Below are positions 9,509 to 18,147 of a stretch of DNA of 64,000 bases, one piece after another (the first letter of the stretch is position 1; each line of letters begins with the position of its first letter). Below the pieces are notes generated by a model, which did not search any database, was not told the DNA's origin, and was given only the letters and a program-made list of their open reading frames with translations. Origin of the DNA: Labilibaculum sp. DW002 (lineage in GTDB: Bacteria; Bacteroidota; Bacteroidia; Bacteroidales; Marinifilaceae); assembly GCF_029029525.1 (NCBI RefSeq), contig NZ_JAKJSC010000001.1, positions 2,020,987 to 2,084,986 on the forward strand, given 5' to 3'. A program made the translations under genes and the position numbers.

Positions 9509-10144
9509 TCACCACTTTTCCATATGTATATTAGCAACATCAAATTTATCTTTAGCTTTTTCAACACCTGCAGGATAACCAAAAGGAATCACACACATCG
9601 GCATGATGTGTTCCGGTAAATTCAGCACCTTTCGTGCATGTTCCATCCTATCCTTTCCAGGATATAAAGTACTCCAAACACCTCCTAGTCCCATTCCTTC
9701 CATAGTCAAAAGCATATTCTGTGTTGCTGCAGAGGTATCTGTAATCCAAAATTCAGGAGCTTCTTCTCTTACCTTATTCATATCACCACAAACAACAATA
9801 GCAGCAGGAGAACCATCTAAACCTCGTGCATACTTTAATTCTTTCCTTAATTCGAGCATCGTATTTCTATCCTTGATAACAATAAATTGCCATGGTTGTG
9901 CATTAAAGCCCGTAGGAGCAGCCATACCTGCTCTCAAAATAGTTGTTATATCTTCGTCAGAAATTTGTTGATCGGTGTAGTTTCTAACACTCTTGCGACT
10001 GTGAATAACTGATAAAATTGCTTCTTTTTTAGTTGTTGCAGATTGAGAAATCTCTTCTACCTCATGTTTCATTTCAACCAACTTATAGGTTGAAAGAAGT
10101 AAGGCGATTACTAACAATAAGGATAATAAATGACTCTTGTTCAT
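9509..10144 (-). CDS. Membrane-anchored or secreted nitroreductase family protein
   Basis: The 211-residue protein starts with a hydrophobic segment (about residues 5-22, LLSLLLVIALLLSTYKL) that would export or anchor it. A nitroreductase domain follows, opening HSRKSVRNYTDQQISDEDI, with MAAPTGFNAQPWQFIV and GLGGVWSTLYP. A nitroreductase on the outer face of the inner membrane is less usual than the cytosolic form. It starts 3 bases after the NapH-like flavo-iron-sulfur gene, which could feed it electrons (inference). Confidence 0.83.
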   Translation of the reverse strand: MNKSHLLSLLLVIALLLSTYKLVEMKHEVEEISQSATTKKEAILSVIHSRKSVRNYTDQQISDEDITTILRAGMAAPTGFNAQPWQFIVIKDRNTMLELRKELKYARGLDGSPAAIVVCGDMNKVREEAPEFWITDTSAATQNMLLTMEGMGLGGVWSTLYPGKDRMEHARKVLNLPEHIMPMCVIPFGYPAGVEKAKDKFDVANIHMEKW

Positions 10145-10147
10145 GAT

Positions 10148-11326
10148 TTATTTTTTGAATGGTTTTCTAATTGTTTCTAATAGGTATCCTGTAGGGCAAG
10201 CATAATTGCACCAAGGACGAGGGATGAAAATAGATAACAGCAAAAATGTAACCGCTAAGACAATAACTGGAATAGAAGCTGATCTGAATAGGAAAGCTGA
10301 GAATGGCTCTATATTGGTCAAATCAAAACTGACTCCCGTAAATAATAACAACATGATAGTTGCAAATACTTTTTCGCGCAGTGTTGCCACGAATTGTTTT
10401 ACATTATTGGGTAATTTCAGTTTGTTCTTTCTTACTTTTCCCAATAAATCTTGTGATGCTCCAAAAGGACAAAGATGACTGCAGTAAAACGCCTTACTGG
10501 TAAGTAAGGGAAGCACAATGCTCAAAACTAAAACTGCAAATACAAATAGTTTTGCTGGCAAATCAATTCCATGCACAGTCCAATTATTGAAAGAGAACAA
10601 GGAAAGGAATGTTCCCGACCAAAATCCTAAAATCACCACAAGCAAAATCTGATAAATAAGTCGAAATCTTTTTAGCGTTTTAGGTCTGAAAAACTGAATT
10701 AATGCCAGAATTAGTAAAACGACCCCCAGGACACTTTTAAAGATTGCTAAAAAATCAGTTTGCACAGCAAGAGAAACTGACTGCTTTAAAATTTTTCCTG
10801 TTCTATGTTTTACTGTCTTTATAATTGCCTTTGAAGTTAACGTAGCTCCGGAAACAACATCAACCTTTGCATTCAGCACATCTTGAATTTTCAAGTTGTT
10901 CCACGATTCCATGAATCCGGTTTCCTTTATTTTTTGTACAAAATCTGGCGATTCATAATTCTTAAGCAGCCTAATTCCGACAAGACTATCCTGATTACTA
11001 TAAGCTAAGAGTAGCGGTACCGAGGAAGCAAATCCGATAATTGAATCGGAAATTGGACTGGTATTATATGCCCAACCAATTTGATGTTCTTTTGAAAAAA
11101 CGATGATACTATCATTCTGAACTTTATAGCTCGAGGCATCTGAGAATAATATCCTAATATCATTAATTGTATATTTTGCATCTTGCTTTACATCAGTTTT
11201 GCTAGTAAATAATTCATAGCCAAAAAATTTATCCCTTTGCATTGCCAATACACCTAGCAATAAAATAATTACAGTAATGGCATAAACCTTTTGAACTGAA
11301 GTTTGACCTATCCCAATTTTCATCAT
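10148..11326 (-). CDS. FMN-binding, NapH/NosR-like 4Fe-4S membrane protein
   Basis: The 392-residue protein begins with a membrane helix (about 15-30). It then has an extracytoplasmic FMN-binding domain with SGATLTS at residues 159-165, the signature of covalent flavinylation by ApbE, with T164 the likely acceptor. Several further membrane helices follow. Two cysteine motifs of the NapH/NosR type, CSHLCPFG and CNYACPTG, mark a polyferredoxin-like electron-transfer module. Known relatives move electrons across the inner membrane. Here the receiver may be the exported nitroreductase encoded next. No apbE is in the window. The start overlaps the stop of a 25-codon reading frame by ATGA. Confidence 0.85.
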   Translation of the reverse strand: MMKIGIGQTSVQKVYAITVIILLLGVLAMQRDKFFGYELFTSKTDVKQDAKYTINDIRILFSDASSYKVQNDSIIVFSKEHQIGWAYNTSPISDSIIGFASSVPLLLAYSNQDSLVGIRLLKNYESPDFVQKIKETGFMESWNNLKIQDVLNAKVDVVSGATLTSKAIIKTVKHRTGKILKQSVSLAVQTDFLAIFKSVLGVVLLILALIQFFRPKTLKRFRLIYQILLVVILGFWSGTFLSLFSFNNWTVHGIDLPAKLFVFAVLVLSIVLPLLTSKAFYCSHLCPFGASQDLLGKVRKNKLKLPNNVKQFVATLREKVFATIMLLLFTGVSFDLTNIEPFSAFLFRSASIPVIVLAVTFLLLSIFIPRPWCNYACPTGYLLETIRKPFKK

Positions 11327-11400
11327 AATGCCAATAATAAAATAATTACTACTGCCGCCAGTATAATATTGATTACATCGCTAACACTTAATTTCTTCAT
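11323..11400 (-). CDS. Putative 25-residue membrane microprotein
   Basis: A 26-codon frame runs from ATG at 11400 to TGA at 11325-11323. It encodes a short polar start (MKKLSVSDVIN) and then an uninterrupted hydrophobic helix (IILAAVVIILLLAL). Its stop overlaps the start of the NapH-like gene as ATGA, typical of translational coupling, and it sits directly downstream of the operon promoter. It may be a small subunit of the flavo-iron-sulfur complex. Coding status rests on position and composition only. Confidence 0.5.
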   Translation of the reverse strand: MKKLSVSDVINIILAAVVIILLLAL

Positions 11401-11447
11401 ATTTTTATTTCTATTTAATCACCCTATCGAAGGAAATCCCTTATTAT

Positions 11448-11515
11448 TTATCGATGTTACAAAAGTATATCTGCCGATAAGTTTATTCATTGTATCGAGA
11501 TTGGGAAAAATGGTA
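11448..11515 (-). promoter_or_regulatory. Promoter with putative AraC operator for the NapH-like operon
   Basis: The minus-strand -7 box TACTTTTG (plus 11460-11467) matches TAnnTTTG. The motif ATTGTA-N6-TTGGG lies at 11489-11505, and TTATCGA at 11448-11454. All three are spaced exactly as in the promoter at 9234-9291: 41 bases from the CAAA to the TTGGG in both. The divergent araC-type gene starts at 11684. Confidence 0.6.
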
Positions 11516-11651
11516 TCTCACACTTACATTATGTTACCCCCTTGACCTGAAGCCTATGTATATAAAAGAGATTTATTGTATTATTAATGGTTTTATGTGT
11601 GGAAAAGTTACTTTAACCTTTTATTAACATCTTTAATCATTAGTTTATCCC

Positions 11652-11659
11652 TACATTTG
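11652..11659 (+). promoter_or_regulatory. -7 box of the AraC-type regulator gene
   Basis: TACATTTG is an exact TAnnTTTG match 25 bases before the ATG at 11684. It lies inside the longer possible reading frame that begins at 11597, which argues for the 11684 start. No clear -33 TTTG is seen. Confidence 0.5.
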
Positions 11660-11683
11660 CAAAGACAAACCAATATAGATACA

Positions 11684-12538
11684 ATGTTTACAGAGAGAAC
11701 TAACAAATTATTCGAAATCCAGATTGAAGAAATGTCTTCGTGGGGAAAGAGACCGCATAAGCACAATTTCTTCGAGATTGTTTATGTAGAGAAAGGTTCC
11801 GGTTATCAGTGTATCAATCAGCATGAATTTGAATATAAAGAGGGGAATATATTTCTACTTCCTCCCTTAGATTGCCATTCATTTAAAATTGAAGAACATT
11901 CCAGATTTTACTTCATAAGCTTTACCGATCATTTCTTTTTAAAGGAAGATGGACTGACCAGTTATAAGGATTGGTTCGATCGTATTGCCTATATCATAGC
12001 CAATTACAACAAGGTGCCTGGAGATATTATACCTACCGATAGAGAAAGGAAGTTTATCATCGATAACATCAAATCCATTTACCAGGAACACTTGTCTGCC
12101 GATAATTACTCAGAAGCGATTATTGCGGGATCCATAGCCTCAATTCTAAATATTTTGGCCAGAAGTATTGAGAAAAGATATGTAGATCAGGCCAATGATG
12201 TTGATAATCGTTTTGGGGAAGTTCTGAGGTATATAAACACTCATATTTTTATTAGCGACAATTTGAGAGTACCGAAGCTGGCTGATAAGTTTGGTATCTC
12301 GAAAACCTATTTCTCGGAGTATTTTAAGAAGCAGGCAGGTATTAGTTTGGCAGATTACATTACCAAGTCGAAACTTCGCATTGTGGAAACAAAGGTGCTG
12401 CATACCGATTTGTCCTTAAAAGAAATTGCCTATCAGCTAAACTTTACCGACAGCAGTCATCTGGCTAAATCATTCAAAAAGGTTTATGGTATGACGGTTA
12501 AAGAATTTAGAAGCAGTGGCCAGGTTTGTTGTAATTAA
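11684..12538 (+). CDS. AraC family transcriptional regulator
   Basis: The protein is 284 residues from the chosen start at 11684. An in-frame ATG at 11597 exists but would place the -7 box inside the coding region. The N-terminal half is a cupin-like sensing domain ([18 protein letters not shown]). The C-terminal half has the two AraC helix-turn-helix motifs ([18 protein letters not shown] and [20 protein letters not shown]). It is divergent from the NapH-like operon. Two near-identical promoters, in front of that operon and the next one, make it the likely local activator. The inducer is unknown. Confidence 0.92.
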   Translation: MFTERTNKLFEIQIEEMSSWGKRPHKHNFFEIVYVEKGSGYQCINQHEFEYKEGNIFLLPPLDCHSFKIEEHSRFYFISFTDHFFLKEDGLTSYKDWFDRIAYIIANYNKVPGDIIPTDRERKFIIDNIKSIYQEHLSADNYSEAIIAGSIASILNILARSIEKRYVDQANDVDNRFGEVLRYINTHIFISDNLRVPKLADKFGISKTYFSEYFKKQAGISLADYITKSKLRIVETKVLHTDLSLKEIAYQLNFTDSSHLAKSFKKVYGMTVKEFRSSGQVCCN

Positions 12539-12595
12539 TTACTTCACCAAAAAAATACAATTAGCGTAAACTAGAAGATTTCTCGATGACGTAAA

Positions 12596-12630
12596 AAAAC
12601 CTCCAATAGAAAAATCTAATGGAGGTTTTG
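12596..12630 (+). terminator. Terminator after the AraC-type gene
   Basis: A 10-bp perfect stem (AAAACCTCCA at 12596-12605 and TGGAGGTTTT at 12620-12629) lies between the convergent AraC-type and small membrane protein genes. It may act in both directions. Confidence 0.8.
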
Positions 12631-12654
12631 GAAAATTATTTAATTTGAAAAAGA

Positions 12655-13026
12655 CTATTCATTAATTTTCCTACTCATTATAAAGTAATAAGCCAAAAAG
12701 CCAATAGAAACTGAAACAAAGAATATTCCATAAGGCATAGCACTTCTATATTCCTTAAAAATAGGATATTCCATACCTATAACTTCCATTGCTATAAATC
12801 CTAAACCTCCAAAAAAGGCAACTAATCCCCATTTTAATGCAGGAAACTGGTCATACTTCACTTGTTTCTTAACTTCAACTTCAGTATTCTGATCCAAAAT
12901 CTCTGCACGATCAAAATGACCTGTTTTAATTATCTTTCTTTTCAAAAAGTGCGAAGACATCATTTTTACAAATGTGATGATACTAAAGAACACCACTGCA
13001 GCCATTAACAATTCACCAATATTCAT
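12655..13026 (-). CDS. Small membrane protein of unknown function
   Basis: The 123-residue protein has three likely membrane helices: about residues 5-22, 66-84 (WGLVAFFGGLGFIAMEVIG) and 98-117 (YGIFFVSVSIGFLAYYFIM). A charged cytosolic stretch separates the first two. The layout resembles small DUF6249-type proteins often found near sigma factor genes in Bacteroidota, but I cannot confirm the family. It is monocistronic here, convergent with the AraC-type gene. Confidence 0.65.
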   Translation of the reverse strand: MNIGELLMAAVVFFSIITFVKMMSSHFLKRKIIKTGHFDRAEILDQNTEVEVKKQVKYDQFPALKWGLVAFFGGLGFIAMEVIGMEYPIFKEYRSAMPYGIFFVSVSIGFLAYYFIMSRKINE

Positions 13027-13129
13027 ATCTCTAATTTTTAGTTTTTCAATTTGTTTTGCTCATTAGACCATGCTTCGTTTTAAAATGTTGCAAAAAGCTT
13101 AAACTTTTTTTCGATTCCATTTCTTGGGA

Positions 13130-13255
13130 CTCCGACTTCGAGTCAGAGATCAAATAAAATTATAAAAGTAGAATGATTATTTATTCGTGCTCCGAACTTG
13201 AAGTCGGAGCACAAAATTTTGTCTTTGGGATTCCTACTTTGGTTCGGATTCCCAA
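13130..13255. repeat. Three consecutive REP-like hairpins
   Basis: Three imperfect palindromes follow one another: CTCCGACT/AGTCAGAG (13130-13148), GTGCTCCGA/TCGGAGCAC (13187-13212, perfect) and TTGGGATTCC/GGATTCCCAA (13225-13255, one mismatch). The first two share the words CTCCGA and ACTT, suggesting a degenerate repeated palindrome family. There is no open frame in the region. Confidence 0.55.
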
Positions 13256-13268
13256 TATACTTTTTTTA

Positions 13269-13363
13269 CTCTGTGGTAGTTCAAAATTCGTTATCGACTA
13301 AACAAATTTTAATTTGCAAAAATAATTCTACCACATAGTACACTGAGAAACACAGAGGATTTA
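13269..13363. repeat. Degenerate inverted repeat in the intergenic region
   Basis: CTCTGTGGTAG at 13269-13279 is nearly complementary to CTACCACATAG at 13328-13338 (10 of 11). Another partial match, ACACAGAG, lies near 13350. No gene is visible, and the function is unknown. Confidence 0.4.
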
Positions 13364-13469
13364 CTTCTTTTAGTATCGATACAACTAGGGTTAGCTCAGA
13401 TTGCAAATGGAATAAGAAAAATTGGATGTGTGAACAGAAAATACTTTAACTTTAAAAATACTCATAATA

Positions 13470-13599
13470 TTTGCAACATGTGTTAGGGGTAGAAGCGACT
13501 ACCCCACAGCGAGGTACGAGCGAGGAGTAATAGCGTATGGCCCGACCCGAAGGGGAACACCCAAAGAAAAATATAATTAATTTGTAAAATTTTGCAACA
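13470..13599. other. Structured, GC-richer element flanked by 9-bp direct repeats
   Basis: The direct repeat TTTGCAACA occurs at 13470-13478 and 13591-13599. Between them lies a GC-richer block (13480-13562) that folds well. GGGGTAG pairs perfectly with CTACCCC around a 6-base loop (13486-13505), and GTGTT (13480-13484) can close on AACAC (13556-13560). It is either a structured RNA or a miniature mobile element with a target duplication. It ends just before the ECF sigma gene and could lie in its leader. Confidence 0.5.
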
Positions 13600-13632
13600 A
13601 TTAAAGAAGAGTGCCTGTCTACTCAATCAAAG

Positions 13633-14199
13633 ATGAAGGAAAAAGAGCTGATACACCAAATATGTAATGGCAATCCACAGGCCTTTCGGTTTTTGGTGAA
13701 GCAATATGAGCGTCTCGTATTTCACGTGGCTGCCCGTTTATTGAATCGTCAGGAAGATTTGGAAGACGTGTGTCAGGAAGTTTTTATTAAGGTGCATCAA
13801 AAGCTCCCCAAGTTCAGAGGAGAATCAAAATTATCAACTTGGATTGCAACCATAGCTTATCGAGTGGCGGTCAATCATATCAAAAAGAAAAAAACAGGAA
13901 CTGATATTGATGAATCAGAACGTGAATTCATACATCCTGATATGATAACAAATGATCATCCTCAGAATATCGTTGAGAAAAAAGAATTGAAAACATATGT
14001 ACGGAAAATGGTGGATCAACTTCCGACTCAATACAAAACAGTTCTCAGTTTGTATCATCTGGAAGAAATGGGCTATAAAGAAATTGTAGAGATAACCGGG
14101 CTACCTGAAGGGACAGTGAAAAACTACATTTTTAGAGCTAGAAAATTATTGAAAGAATTAGTTGAAAAAAGCGAATTAGTTAAATATAAATTGAACTGA
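13633..14199 (+). CDS. ECF-type RNA polymerase sigma factor
   Basis: The 188-residue protein contains sigma region 2 (FLVKQYERLVFHVAARLL, then EDVCQEVFIKVHQKLPKFRG) and region 4 (LPTQYKTVLSLYHLEEMGYKEI, EGTVKNYIFRARKLL). No regions 1 or 3 are present, as in extracytoplasmic-function sigmas. It would direct RNA polymerase to a small stress or envelope regulon. The next gene starts 2 bases after its stop and probably encodes its membrane anti-sigma partner. Confidence 0.92.
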   Translation: MKEKELIHQICNGNPQAFRFLVKQYERLVFHVAARLLNRQEDLEDVCQEVFIKVHQKLPKFRGESKLSTWIATIAYRVAVNHIKKKKTGTDIDESEREFIHPDMITNDHPQNIVEKKELKTYVRKMVDQLPTQYKTVLSLYHLEEMGYKEIVEITGLPEGTVKNYIFRARKLLKELVEKSELVKYKLN

Positions 14200-14200
14200 T

Positions 14201-14587
14201 ATGCAAAATAATCAAGATAAATACACAAATGATGAATTCGATTTGGAAGAATTGAATCTCATCGATCAGATGCTGAAGGAAAGTTTAGAGGACAATTTTG
14301 AGATTCATATTCCTGTAAATTTTGCTGATAATGTAACGGAGCTTGTCGAGAAACGAAAATCGATTCGTGAGGCGCTGCTTAAACATGCCATAATGAGTCT
14401 TGGTTTGATTGTAATTGTTGGTTTTGCAGTTGGAATACTATTCTACTTTAAAATAGATTTGGCAAATATTATTCTCGATTTTGCCATCAACTTCAAATAT
14501 CCGCTTGCCTTTGGTTTGCTTACAATTACTTCGATTCAATTAGCAGATTCGTTTCTCTTGAGTAGAACCAAAGATCGATTAGAATAA
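14201..14587 (+). CDS. Putative anti-sigma factor, membrane protein
   Basis: The 128-residue protein has an acidic N-terminal cytosolic part (about 1-60, FDLEELNLIDQML) and two hydrophobic helices (about 66-86 and 96-113). It is tightly coupled to the upstream sigma gene and ends before a strong terminator. No known domain is recognised. The anti-sigma role is inferred from position and topology. Confidence 0.6.
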   Translation: MQNNQDKYTNDEFDLEELNLIDQMLKESLEDNFEIHIPVNFADNVTELVEKRKSIREALLKHAIMSLGLIVIVGFAVGILFYFKIDLANIILDFAINFKYPLAFGLLTITSIQLADSFLLSRTKDRLE

Positions 14588-14605
14588 TTTCAATTTGATG
14601 ATAAA

Positions 14606-14640
14606 AAAAGGGATAAACTATCAAGTTTATCCCTTTCTAT
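14606..14640 (+). terminator. Bidirectional terminator
   Basis: A 13-bp perfect stem (14607-14619 with 14624-14636, core GGGATAAACT/AGTTTATCCC) is flanked by A and T runs on either side. It sits between the anti-sigma gene and the convergent large BNR gene. Confidence 0.85.
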
Positions 14641-14653
14641 TTTTTTAAAATAG

Positions 14654-17600
14654 CTATTCTACCTCATAAGTAGGAATACGCCCTGGTGTCCAAGGAGCAC
14701 CTAAACTTTCCAACTCATTTTCAAGTATTTTTATTTCTTTAGCTAACTTATGCAGTCTTTGCAAAGCAGTAGGAAATTCCTCTTTCAAAATTTCAAACTG
14801 CTCCTGTTGCGTTTGTGTAACACCAGAAGTACTGGCCCAATGCGTACCCACAATATTTCCGATTCTGTTAGAAATCGGAATTTGAGCAGGAGGAATTTCT
14901 TCTCCACTCGCTCTGGCATCAACTCCATTAAATAAGAAATCAATAGCATCAACTTCCATTTGCAAGTCGTTCACCATTGTACTTAAAGTTTCATTTGCTC
15001 CAGGTGTTTGCAAAATTGCCATCTTAATTGCGCTAATTTTACTCTTGTAAGCATTACTCAGTTGCATACTTCCTTGTATTGCCCTCGACATTTTAGCTAC
15101 TTTTTGCTGGAATGCAACCAAGCCTTCACGATCTTTTGCTGGCAAACTTCTGTTACTTAAAGTTAGTGCTTCGAAAGATACAGCATCGGCTAATAATTCA
15201 TATTTTCCCTTGCTCACAATTCCCATTTCAACCTGATACTTAGCCGGCATAATCATCATTCCTGATCGAGGCTTTTTTGTCGGCTTAAACTCAGTATCCT
15301 TTACAGGATTTAAGGACTGGTAACGCAGGTCCCAATTGATGCGATTAATGCCTTTCTTTGCGGCAGTGGTTAGTCTTCGTATCTCATTGTCTTCAGCATC
15401 TTTTACAACAAATACAAGATAAGGAGCCAATTCTTTCTCCTCATCTTCCAATTCTTTCCAACTAGCTTGTGGAATAAATTCGCCAGCTTTAAACAACTTT
15501 TTCTCTTTCTCCTTACGGATTTGTTTAGCAGTTTTAGGTACCTCTTTTAAATAGTAGGTAAATGTGGCACCAAATTTAGGATTCGGAGCCGTAAAATAAG
15601 TTGATCCCATATTACCTTTACCACCTTTTTCTATATACATCAAAGCATCCTTTACAGGAAATAGATGTGCTGATTTTTTCACAAAAGCCGGGTTTACATT
15701 TCTCAAAGGAGAATAATCATCTAAAACATAAAAACCACGCCCAAAACTAGCAGCAACCAAATCACCTTCTCGCTGTTGAATTGTTAAGTCACGAACTGCA
15801 ATAGTTGGAATACCCGCTTTTAACTGCACCCAATTCTTGCCCTCATCTTTAGTGAAGAATATACCAAACTCTGTTCCTACAAATAATAAGTTAGAATCTA
15901 TAAAATCTTGTTCAATTGTATGAACAGTACCATTCTTAGGTAGATTTGAAGCAATATTAACCCACGTTTTTCCCTTATCAGAACTTTTTAAAACATAGGG
16001 CTTAAAATCATCACGTTTACGATTATCAAAGCTTGTATATACAATATTCTCATCAAATTTAGATGGTAAGATATCACTGATATAAGTATATTGAGGAATT
16101 CCAGTAAAAGAGGCATGTTTTGTCCATTGCTCTCCTCCATTTTCCGTTACCTGAATTAATCCATCATCGGTACCAACAAAAAGAAGATTCTCTTTTAATG
16201 GTGATTCGGCTAAAGAAACAATAGTTCCAAACTGAGAAGTCGAAACGTGTTTTTTCACTGCATCCGAGGCCCAATATTTTCCCATAACTTTAAAAGAGTC
16301 ACGATCTTTTCCAGAGCACAAATCATCGCTTATTGCCTCCCAGGAATTTCCTCTGTCATCACTACGAAATACTTTATTAGCCGCTACATATAGTCTCGTA
16401 TTTTTATGAGAAGACAAAATCATCGGAGCGTTCCAATTCCATTTGTATGCCAATTCTCCTTTTTTTTCTCTCGGTTTAATATTAATTTTTTCGCCACTTT
16501 TTTTATCGTAACGAAAAGAATTTCCATACTGATATTCGCAATACACAATATTAGGATCTGTTGGGTCAATCTGTGCCCAGAAACCATCGCCACCTAAAAT
16601 TGGTTCCCACTCTGCATTGGTTACTCCTCTTCTACTGATATTTCTGGATGGTCCACCTAAAGTATTATTATCTTGAGTTCCCCCATAAATATTATAAAAT
16701 GGTAAGGCATTATCAACTTGGACACGATAGAATTGAGTTATTGATAAATTTGATTTAAATAAGTAATTAGATCCGGCATCAAAACTTTCATAAATTCCAC
16801 CATCCCCACCTATCATGAAATGATTGGTATCATTAGGATCAATCCATATAGCATGGTCATCTACGTGACGATTTTTTAAACCCAACCGAGTCCATGTTTT
16901 ACCACCATCTGTTGTCACATGAGAACGCGTTTCAACTGAATACACTTTATCTGCATCAATCGGGTCACAATAAATTTCATTATAATATTGTCCGCTACTA
17001 ACATGCTTGCTCATTTTTTTCCAAGACTCGCCTCTGTCGGTAGATCTAAAAAAACCACTCTGCCCGTCAGCAGCTTCAATTATAGCATACACATAGTTGT
17101 GATTTACAGGTGAAACAGCAATACCCATTCCTCCTTTATGCACTTTGGGCAAACCTGAAGTTAACTTTCTCCAAGTATTACCACCATCAGTCGATTTATA
17201 AATAGCCGATTCCGGGCCTCCATTAATTTTAGCATGCACATGTCGACGTCTTTGTTCCGATGTGGCATACATGATATCAGGATTAACAGGATCAATTATC
17301 ACATTGTTAACACCTGTATTTTCACTAATTGTCAGAACCTTTTTCCAGGTTTTACCACCATCAGTGGTTTTATACAAACCTCTGTCCCCACCGGATCCCC
17401 AAGCAGATCCTTCGGCAGCTACAAAAACAATGTCAGAATTTCTCGGGTCAATAACAAGTCCTCCAATATGACGAGATTCTTTCAAACCCATATTTTTCCA
17501 TGTCTTTCCACCATCCATGGTTTTATAAACACCATCACCATACCCTAAAGCTCGTTGGTGATTATTTTCTCCTGTACCAGCCCAAACAACATTGCTATTA

Positions 17601-17947
17601 TTCGGATCCATAGTAACAACTCCTATAGAGTAAGAGCCATACTTATCAAATACAGGTTTCCAAGTTGTACCGTTATTAATTGTTTTGAAAATATTACCAC
17701 TCGAAACGGCCACATAATACTCACTGTGATTATTAGGGTTTACAGCAAAGTCTGAAATTCGACCTGAAGTTGTTGCCGGGCCAATGTTTCTAAATTTAAG
17801 TCCACTAACCAAACTCGAGTTAATTAAGGTATCGACCTTTGGTTCTACTGTTTTTTTCTTTGCAGAAACGATGCTAGGAGATAATACAATCCCAGTAATT
17901 GCGAAAGCAAATACCAATCGCCGTAAGCTAATTGTAGTCAATTTCAT
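14654..17947 (-). CDS. Large secreted BNR/VPS10-like beta-propeller protein
   Basis: The 1097-residue protein begins with a signal peptide (about 1-28, ending SIVSA). It carries many Asp-box repeats of the S/T-x-D-x-G-x-T-W type, for example KTMDGGKTWKN, STDGGNTWRKL, STDRGESWKK, SSDKGKTWVN and TKDEGKNWVQL, spread over about residues 60-730. This is the sortilin/VPS10-like propeller arrangement. The C-terminal third has a beta-sandwich-like part and a helical segment. Homologues are often called glycosyl hydrolase or sialidase-like, but no sialidase catalytic set is evident. It is probably periplasmic or surface-located. Role unknown; monocistronic. Confidence 0.8.
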   Translation of the reverse strand: MKLTTISLRRLVFAFAITGIVLSPSIVSAKKKTVEPKVDTLINSSLVSGLKFRNIGPATTSGRISDFAVNPNNHSEYYVAVSSGNIFKTINNGTTWKPVFDKYGSYSIGVVTMDPNNSNVVWAGTGENNHQRALGYGDGVYKTMDGGKTWKNMGLKESRHIGGLVIDPRNSDIVFVAAEGSAWGSGGDRGLYKTTDGGKTWKKVLTISENTGVNNVIIDPVNPDIMYATSEQRRRHVHAKINGGPESAIYKSTDGGNTWRKLTSGLPKVHKGGMGIAVSPVNHNYVYAIIEAADGQSGFFRSTDRGESWKKMSKHVSSGQYYNEIYCDPIDADKVYSVETRSHVTTDGGKTWTRLGLKNRHVDDHAIWIDPNDTNHFMIGGDGGIYESFDAGSNYLFKSNLSITQFYRVQVDNALPFYNIYGGTQDNNTLGGPSRNISRRGVTNAEWEPILGGDGFWAQIDPTDPNIVYCEYQYGNSFRYDKKSGEKINIKPREKKGELAYKWNWNAPMILSSHKNTRLYVAANKVFRSDDRGNSWEAISDDLCSGKDRDSFKVMGKYWASDAVKKHVSTSQFGTIVSLAESPLKENLLFVGTDDGLIQVTENGGEQWTKHASFTGIPQYTYISDILPSKFDENIVYTSFDNRKRDDFKPYVLKSSDKGKTWVNIASNLPKNGTVHTIEQDFIDSNLLFVGTEFGIFFTKDEGKNWVQLKAGIPTIAVRDLTIQQREGDLVAASFGRGFYVLDDYSPLRNVNPAFVKKSAHLFPVKDALMYIEKGGKGNMGSTYFTAPNPKFGATFTYYLKEVPKTAKQIRKEKEKKLFKAGEFIPQASWKELEDEEKELAPYLVFVVKDAEDNEIRRLTTAAKKGINRINWDLRYQSLNPVKDTEFKPTKKPRSGMMIMPAKYQVEMGIVSKGKYELLADAVSFEALTLSNRSLPAKDREGLVAFQQKVAKMSRAIQGSMQLSNAYKSKISAIKMAILQTPGANETLSTMVNDLQMEVDAIDFLFNGVDARASGEEIPPAQIPISNRIGNIVGTHWASTSGVTQTQQEQFEILKEEFPTALQRLHKLAKEIKILENELESLGAPWTPGRIPTYEVE

Positions 17948-18114
17948 TCGGTTTATTTTAGGTTGAGTTCAGCCGAATAAGACCAAACTTAAACGACTAA
18001 TAATGTGTGTAAATAATTTGCATGTTGAATTTACGAGAATTCACAAGAATATCCTATTTGACAATGTGTTAATTAATCGTCTAAGCGAAGTTAAACCCGA
18101 TTTATTAGAAATAA

Positions 18115-18142
18115 AAAAATCCGATTCTTTTGAACCGGATTT
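18115..18142 (-). terminator. Terminator of the LysM glucosaminidase gene
   Basis: AAATCCGATTC (18117-18127) pairs with GAACCGGATTT (18132-18142) with one mismatch. A T run follows on the minus strand, 6 bases after the stop at 18148. Confidence 0.75.
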
Positions 18143-18147
18143 AAAAT

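Noticed and set aside
11597-11683. Longer N-terminus of the AraC-type protein from ATG 11597
   Set aside because: It would contain the exact -7 promoter box and adds a hydrophobic stretch not expected in AraC proteins.
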